Source: Beroe forskalii (taxonomy: Eukaryota > Ctenophora > Nuda > Beroida > Beroidae). Taken from it: a DNA stretch of 64,000 bases. Location of the stretch: NCBI GenBank assembly GCA_011033025.1, contig WFMF01000614.1, positions 1 through 64,000 of the forward strand, read 5' to 3'. The position numbers and the translations under genes are program-made. The stretch's first letter is position 1; every line of letters begins with the position of its first letter. The notes under the pieces were generated by a model, which had not been told where the DNA came from, did no database searches, and worked only from the letters and a program-made list of their open reading frames with translations. Positions 58,401 through 64,000 of this stretch are shown piece by piece.

Positions 58401-58819
58401 TCTCAGTCCTCTAATCCTCGTGAGTGAGAAGTAGTGGAGTTGTTTCTAATTAGCTGTGGGATTAATTCGGGATTAATTCACCACTCCTTTTAAATTCGTG
58501 CGGTACTCACACTCAGTGTAGTGGGAGACTGCAGGGGACTTCCAGAACACAAAGAAACGGATTTATTTTGAATTCGGCGGATGCTTTTTCGTTCAGGTTC
58601 AAATCTGTTCATCCAGGAAATAAAAGCATTTGCCACCTTTGAGACTTTTGAATTTGAGATACTCTTTTAGATCCCTTATGATTTCCTGCTCATCTTGTAA
58701 TTTCCTAAACTCAGCACCTGTCAAGTCATCAAGTGTCGGTGCTTCTTTTAATGAAAACACTCTCAAATATCACATTTTACATAATAAACTCCTGGATTAT
58801 TTCAAATTTTACATGGATT

Positions 58820-59220
58820 AATATTGTGCGATTATTAATTACATCACCGATTTGTGATCATTGAAACTTTTTCCTTTTGCAATTCCTCTCAGTTCCAGAC
58901 AATTTCAGCTTCAGCCGTTCTTTGTTGCAACTATCAAAGTTTTTGAATGGCTGACATTTTGTTATTTATTAACTTGTTCTTTTGTTATTCCAGCCTTGCC
59001 TTAAAACCTAAAAACCTAAAAACTTGTGTGATTATTAATTATGACCGCTGTGAAACTTTTTTATGCACATCTAAATCTCTAGATTTCCATACAATTTCAG
59101 CTTCAGTCTTCCTTTATTCATTATTGCAACTATTAAAGTTTTTGAATGGCTGACATTTTGTTATTTATTAACTTGTTCTTTTGTTATTCCAGCATTGCCT
59201 TAAAACCTAAAAGCTTTACA
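58820..59220 (+). repeat. Tandem duplication, period about 190 bp
   Basis: Blocks gtgcgattattaattacatc / gtgtgattattaattatgac, acaatttcagcttcag, and tttttgaatggctgacattt, then tgttatttattaacttgttc and ttttgttattccagc, occur twice in the same order (about 58825-59010 and 59022-59205). Confidence 0.9.
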
Positions 59221-59970
59221 ATTTGTTGCGCAGTCTTAGTTACTTAGTTAGTAGCTATTGTGTCTTTACTGTCCATTAGTGTGTGTCTTTACCTTCCATA
59301 AGTTTGTCTTTACCATCCATTAGTGCATGAAAATATTGAAATGTCGTCAGTTTTATTGTCATCTTGCATTTGCTATTCAGACTCACACAATGCTATCGTC
59401 TGATGTCGCAATGCTTCGAACAAATGAGCTTTGATAAACGTTGAGGGCTTTCAAAACGTCATGAGCGCATTCAGGGCATTATTTAATGTTTATTACTTTA
59501 TTATTCCATTAAATCAGAATACTAAAACGGCCGAAATACAAAAGTACTATAACCGTCGTTGAAATTTCGTCATTGGTCTTTGGAATTTCGTCACTGTCGT
59601 CATTTTTGATCGCTGGGGAAGTCTGAGGTTAAATGATGCTTTCCATTTTCCGTAACAGATGTGAGGTGTCTACTATCTTTAGTGTTGAGCGTGGAACATA
59701 AGAATCTGAAGTATTCCACCTCAGAATCATCCGTCTTAAATTTAAGAGAAGTAGCTTATTAGAATACTACTCTCCCCATCATCCTAAGACTGCAAGGAAC
59801 TATTTGTGAGCAACATTTTATGTGAATTCCACAGCTAAATTCCTCTGTTGCTGATTGTTCCCGATGAGTGCCACTTATAATTGAAATCTAATTTCATTTG
59901 AGCTCTTTTCTCCGTCCCGGGTGGCAATAAATTCAGATGTGACGGCCCCAAAACATTATAAACGCTCGGA

Positions 59971-60042
59971 AAATAGGTGGTCGAGAGTGACGTCATTATC
60001 AGGGTTCAGAATGGTGAGTTGATGACGTCACACCGCCTATTT
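59971..60042. repeat. Palindromic element (AAATAGGYGGT ends), best copy
   Basis: 72 bp: aaataggtggtcgagagtga, then cgtcattatcagggttcaga, atggtgagttgatgacgtca and caccgcctattt. Terminal inverted repeats of about 11 bp plus two TGACGTCA sites. Used here as the family reference. Confidence 0.9.
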
Positions 60043-60289
60043 ATGTGGAGGACATAGAATATATGTGTTTGCATAACATATGATAATATGTGTTCATTAC
60101 GCGCCGCATTTGTCGCAATTGTGTTGTACTGCTCAAAATATTGTTACATACCTTAGTGGTAGAAATTAAGAAGTGTACTATTTAAGGCAGTAAGCAATTT
60201 TACTGCCTTAAATAGTACACTTCTTAAATTCTACAAATCTTAATTTCTACCTACCGTAATATATACCAAAATTTAAGAAAATTTTGTTA

Positions 60290-60660
60290 AAGTAAAGATT
60301 TTTATTTCTTTTTTTTTTATTTCGAAGGTTTTACTTCTATTCCAACAGCTGTAACAGCCAATGACAGGAATCGAAGGATTCAAGTAATCAAGCCAGTGAC
60401 GGTTAAGGAAGTGTAATCCATACTTTCGTCGCCCGAGACTTCGCTGCAATGGGCAGCTCCTCATTTAACCCTCCCGCACAGTTTCCTGTACGCTCGGCTG
60501 AGTGAACCGTGTGGCTGCTTAGGTGAGAGTTCTCACCCTTAGCACGGTAGGCAAGGCCGGGAATCGAACCACCAACCTCGCGATTGAAAGTCAGACGCCC
60601 TAACCACTGCGCTACCTGGCCAAGATATTTCTTTGTATATCTCATCTTTTCTTTCACTAC
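60290..60660 (-). repeat. tRNA-derived SINE
   Basis: The head at 60550-60621 (minus strand) has a Pol III A box (tagcgcagtgg) and a perfect B box (ggttcgattcc), and an acceptor-stem pair ggccagg/ccttgcc with one mismatch. The T-stem and anticodon stem do not pair well, so it is not a working tRNA gene. A tail of about 250 bp with an a/t-rich end follows. It is nested in the DNA transposon. The translated tract (VAQWLGRLTFNREVGGSIPG) is a familiar SINE artefact, not a protein. Confidence 0.8.
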
Positions 60661-60790
60661 AATGTTAAGGCATTCTATCTTCTCTCAAAACAGGTTCAGA
60701 ATTTTTCAGAAAAAGCATCAGTGCAGACAAAATCAAATTTGATATGATAAACAATTATCACTCGACAAAAATTATAGGTATTTCTGCAGC

Positions 60791-61030
60791 TTAATCTTCG
60801 TCTTCCTGCACATCTTCCATATCTTCCACCTCAAGTCCAGTAGAACCATCTTCGATATCTTCTCCAATGTTTTCATCAGGAAACAAGGCCTTCAAAATTT
60901 CAGCGGAATCATCGGCCAATTTTCATCAAACGGAGACGGTGAAACGTTGCAAACAACATGGTGTTGACTCTAGGATGCTCATTGACCCGTTTGCTAATCT
61001 GTTTCTCTAGAACGCCTAGCTTTACTTTTG
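60791..61030 (-). pseudogene. Decayed transposase C-terminus
   Basis: On the minus strand one frame reads LEKQISKRVNEHPRVNTMLF, then ATFHRLRL, before a stop; the next frame continues AEILKALFPDENIGEDIEDG to an acidic end (VEDMEDVQEDED) and TAA. The frame break within about 20 bases and the lack of an upstream catalytic part mark it as dead. Placement inside the terminal inverted repeats suggests it is the element's own transposase. Confidence 0.6.
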
Positions 61031-61248
61031 TCTATATTTCATAGATCCCAAATAAATGGAATTCAACGAAAAAAATCTGCCCCCTTCTTGTTTTCATATC
61101 GGTATTTTTGGTTGAAAATTGGTTAAACGACGTGAAATTTAGTCCTAGATTTGCCTGATTTTTGTAGAAATTTTACTGCCTTAATTAGTACACTTCTTAA
61201 TTAGTACGTCCTTAATAAATACACATCTTAATTTCTACCACTAAGGTA

Positions 61249-63339
61249 TTCGATTTGGAACCTCAGTTATAGCCCTCAATTCATTTTTCACTAAGTTCAT
61301 GGGGTCCGAGATTTGTTGGGTTATGCCTTGATGCGTTGGTACTATATTTCACTGTTTCAGCGGTGCAATAAACCATGTCAATGACAAATTGCGTCTTTGA
61401 CAAAGCTCACTGCACAAGGTAATACCTAATATTTAGAAGTTGTGGCTGTTTTCAAGTTGACAACATTTTAGTTTTGACTTTTGGCGGAAATCACACCTTC
61501 GCCTGACTCCGATAGTCTGATTCATATGAGCATAAACCACGCGCATGCTTTTGCCGAGAGAATTGCAGCGGTTTCAGCTTTTTAACTTATATAATGAGGG
61601 TTGTTATAATAGTTGTTTCTTCTAAGACTCTTTCAATGACCAATTACGATCGATTTTCTGCCAAATCGTTGAATTTGCAAAATGTCACGTAGATTACTTC
61701 TGCGGCACTTCATTTTTCCGCCGAATTAAACTTATAAAACTTAGTCTAGTCGTTGAGTCTGTTACTGTTACGACCGCAATGGCTCTTTTCAGGACAATGC
61801 AAGCTTTTCACTGTAATAATTTATGTGTTTTGACCTCAAAGCTTTGCGCGCAAATTAAGATGGATTATGATGTCAAAAATTCACGATTTTGAACAAAATG
61901 ATTGCTTCTCTTTCCACCACCTATTTTCCCGTGCGACCTTTCAATAATGAAACGTAGTGACGTAAATACCATTCAGGAAATCATCCTGCACGGTTAACAG
62001 TTGAATTTGCGTTTATAATCTTATCGCTAATAATATGCGCAATGATCTCGGTCTATTCGGCATTAAATGTATCAAATTAACCGAATCCCGACGATTAGGA
62101 ATGACTTAACCCATGTAATCGTCTTAATCCAATATAGTGTAATCATGACCACCGTTTATATACTGGCGAAATAGACGGTATGGAAATTTGTTGAATATAC
62201 TTTAATAAAAAGAGATGGGGCAGTATGGTAGCTCAGAAACAGGGCGTTTTGACTGCCTGCTTAGGACTTTAAACTTTAGACTATCTGCGTCACATCCTTA
62301 ACTTACTAACTTAGTCATAATCATGTTATCTCGATTTTCCTGGGGATTATGATTTCTATTTTTGACGTAATGGAAGCGCAGCATATCTATTTTCAACTAC
62401 GTGACATCATCCAGACAGGCTCGAGAGCTCACTAGGATAGTTAGGAGAATTGATCAGAAAATGCCATGAATATTCGGATTCCCGCGTTACCTTAATCATG
62501 TCTCAGGAGCCGTCAATCTGCCCCCGCCCCATATTTTAACCCCCATTTCTTAGCTCCCACGATACACACAGTCACTGGATATTTGTGCACTGATAATGGG
62601 AGAATATAGTTGGCGTCATATTATCATATGGTTTAGAGCTTGGCGATTGGTGATATGTCGAATGTCGTCTGTTTTCTGAGAGAAGAGTGATAATCTTCTC
62701 AGAGAGAATAGAGTCATAATATATTCTATCATTAGGAATAATCAGGATTATCATCCTCAGATCCTTAGCTGAGGCATATAATGGTAAACTACTGGGCAGA
62801 GCGTATCACTGAGTCTGAACTGTAGATATGTATTGTGACGCTATCAAAACACCTTTCCCAGCTCTGATAATGACGTCATTTTCAATCAATGTCTCTGTGC
62901 GCGCCCTACTCTCATAGCATAGATCGCTCACTATCACTCCACGATTCATGAGATGATCAAAACACCAAATCCTCGTGTGTGTGAGTCATTATATTGGTAC
63001 TCCATTTTGGTTTGCATTCCTCATATTTTGATAATAATTTCATTGTAAGAATAACAAATAATTATGCGTGATTCGCTGCATTCCTCTAATCTGCGAATAG
63101 CCAAGTGTCGCCGACATAATGAACCCGTTTTAACATTGAAATGTCGCACGAGAAACGTATTTCGCTTTCGAATGATGTCATTTCCACATTTTTGAATGTT
63201 AAATTGATGACTTCAGAGTTTCTATTTTCTACTAAAATACCTGTATCTGGCACCTATAAATACACCACTGCTCATGGGTACGACTGCTTGTTGAATGACG
63301 GGTTGAACAATCTCTTTCGATTATAATACCCCCGGGGAT
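61249..63339. other. Intergenic with partial palindromic elements
   Basis: No exons supported. Related copies of the CRE-core element at 61914-61975 (accacctattttcccgtgcg ... gtgacgtaaataccattc) and 62834-62885 (gtgacgctatcaaaacacct ... gataatgacgtcatttt). The rest is AT-rich and featureless to my reading. Confidence 0.5.
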
Positions 63340-63344
63340 TATGT

Positions 63345-63620
63345 CATCGTTACTAAGCGACCGTTGCTAAGTAACTTCCCCTCGTTTTCATGGTAACTGC
63401 CCCCTGCGACGAGACGTTGTCTACCCAGGGCTGCCCTGTCAAACATATCCCCCTGTATATTTGTGTGACATGATTCTGTCTCGCATTCCTTTCTACCACC
63501 CCGCAACCTACACGTGGGTTGTCATGGCACCCAATTGGTTGTCATGGCACCCCTTTGGCTAGCTCATCTATCTCTTAGGTATAAAAAGGGAGTCGTTCGG
63601 ATATTTCGCCCTCTTTCCTG
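63345..63620 (+). promoter_or_regulatory. Probable RNA polymerase II promoter near the right edge
   Basis: TATAAAAA at 63580-63587 is followed about 30 bp later by a pyrimidine-rich start region (ttcgccctctttcctg). Upstream are two tandem X-box-like sites (gttactaagcgacc at 63349 and gttgctaagtaac at 63363), a further catggtaac at 63390, and a direct repeat ggttgtcatggcaccc with a ccaattgg between copies. The downstream gene would begin beyond or near the window end; no ATG was assigned. Confidence 0.55.
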
Positions 63621-64000
63621 TTTCTCCCATTTCTGTTTTCTCCGAGCGTGTGTGTTTCAACCCGAGGGCGAGCCTTGTTTTATTTGAACTTTATGGAGCT
63701 TCACTTAATTTACTGAATGGCACGGGCGGCTTAAACCCCTCATGTACTCATGTAACATATTACCGCTTTGTTTTTAGCAACAAAGCCATTCTGTTATGCG
63801 TCAATGGCTGAATATATTCCCTCTGTTTCCTGCCAATATTAATACGGTGATAATAATATGTCAAAATATTATATAACGTAATTTATTACCGAGCATGCGT
63901 GGGTACATGAATAATTCTAGAATTAATAAAGGATTTATATAGGAGTAAGAATTTATAAAGGAGTGATAATTCATAGTTTTAGCACTTATCGCACTGTCCA

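Larger units (their letters stand above)
60149..61248. mobile_element. TA-flanked DNA transposon remnant (Tc1/mariner-like by target site)
   Basis: Left end taccttagtggtagaaatta, then agaagtgtacta; right end tagtacacttcttaatta ... cttaatttctaccactaagg, then ta. The ends are inverted repeats flanked by TA, the target of Tc1/mariner-type elements. The left end is itself folded back (60149-60253, aaggcagtaa facing ttactgcctt). Inside are a tRNA-derived SINE and a decayed coding tail on the minus strand. Confidence 0.75.

Noticed and set aside
60550..60621. A functional tRNA gene
   Set aside because: A and B boxes are good, but the T-stem and anticodon stem do not pair and a SINE-like tail follows.
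60403..60657. 84-aa frame containing VAQWLGRLTFNREVGGSIPG
   Set aside because: It is the translated A-box/B-box region of a tRNA-derived SINE, a common false protein.

Overview
The window comes from an animal (metazoan) nuclear genome. Most genes are split by short GT-AG introns of roughly 60 to 500 bp. They encode animal-type proteins: a TGF-beta ligand, a COG4 Golgi tether subunit, SLC18B1-like and SLC22-like carriers and a RhoGEF. The noncoding DNA is AT-rich and full of short foldback elements, minisatellites, a tRNA-derived SINE and a TA-flanked DNA transposon remnant. I cannot name the species; the divergence of COG4 and the ligand would fit a non-vertebrate, possibly early-branching animal. 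There is one scaffold gap (55305-55404). Several single-base frame breaks inside otherwise clean genes, plus two homopolymer-stretched stretches (1-350 and about 5930-6270), suggest local consensus errors.

Layout, left to right. 689-1158 (+): two exons of a probable RhoGEF, the second running into a minisatellite that repeats its own exon end and splice donor. 2495-3406 (-): a single-exon TauD/TfdA-type dioxygenase with a signal-peptide-like start. 6278-9668 (+): COG4 lacking its N-terminus. 11199-12230 (-): a repeat-containing acidic protein. 14393-17913 (+): a large acidic, disordered, internally repetitive protein broken by one frameshift. 18611-21990 (-): an SLC18B1-like MFS carrier. 23669-28747 (-): an SLC22-like carrier with a duplicated, apparently mutually exclusive exon pair and an inverted relic of the same exon between them.

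32043-39118 (-) holds three near-identical tandem copies of a six-exon gene for a 244-aa secreted cysteine-rich protein I do not recognise. Only the upstream-most copy has a visible TATA promoter, with two E-boxes. A diverged fourth member on the opposite strand (42707-43969) has lost the splice donor into its C-terminal half. 46674-52328 (-) is a TGF-beta ligand gene. 55575-56531 (+) is the last exon of a Ser/Pro-rich protein that resembles a transcription-factor tail. From 57.6 kb on the window is mostly intergenic: foldback elements, a tandem duplication, a transposon with a SINE inside it, and a TATA-type promoter near the right edge.

Two cross-cutting patterns stand out. Minisatellites repeatedly abut or include splice sites (1131-1760, 35464-35562, 43150-43266, 47046-47147, 48515-48607). 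A dispersed palindromic element about 70 bp long, ending in AATAGGCGG and carrying a TGACGTCA core, recurs about ten times.
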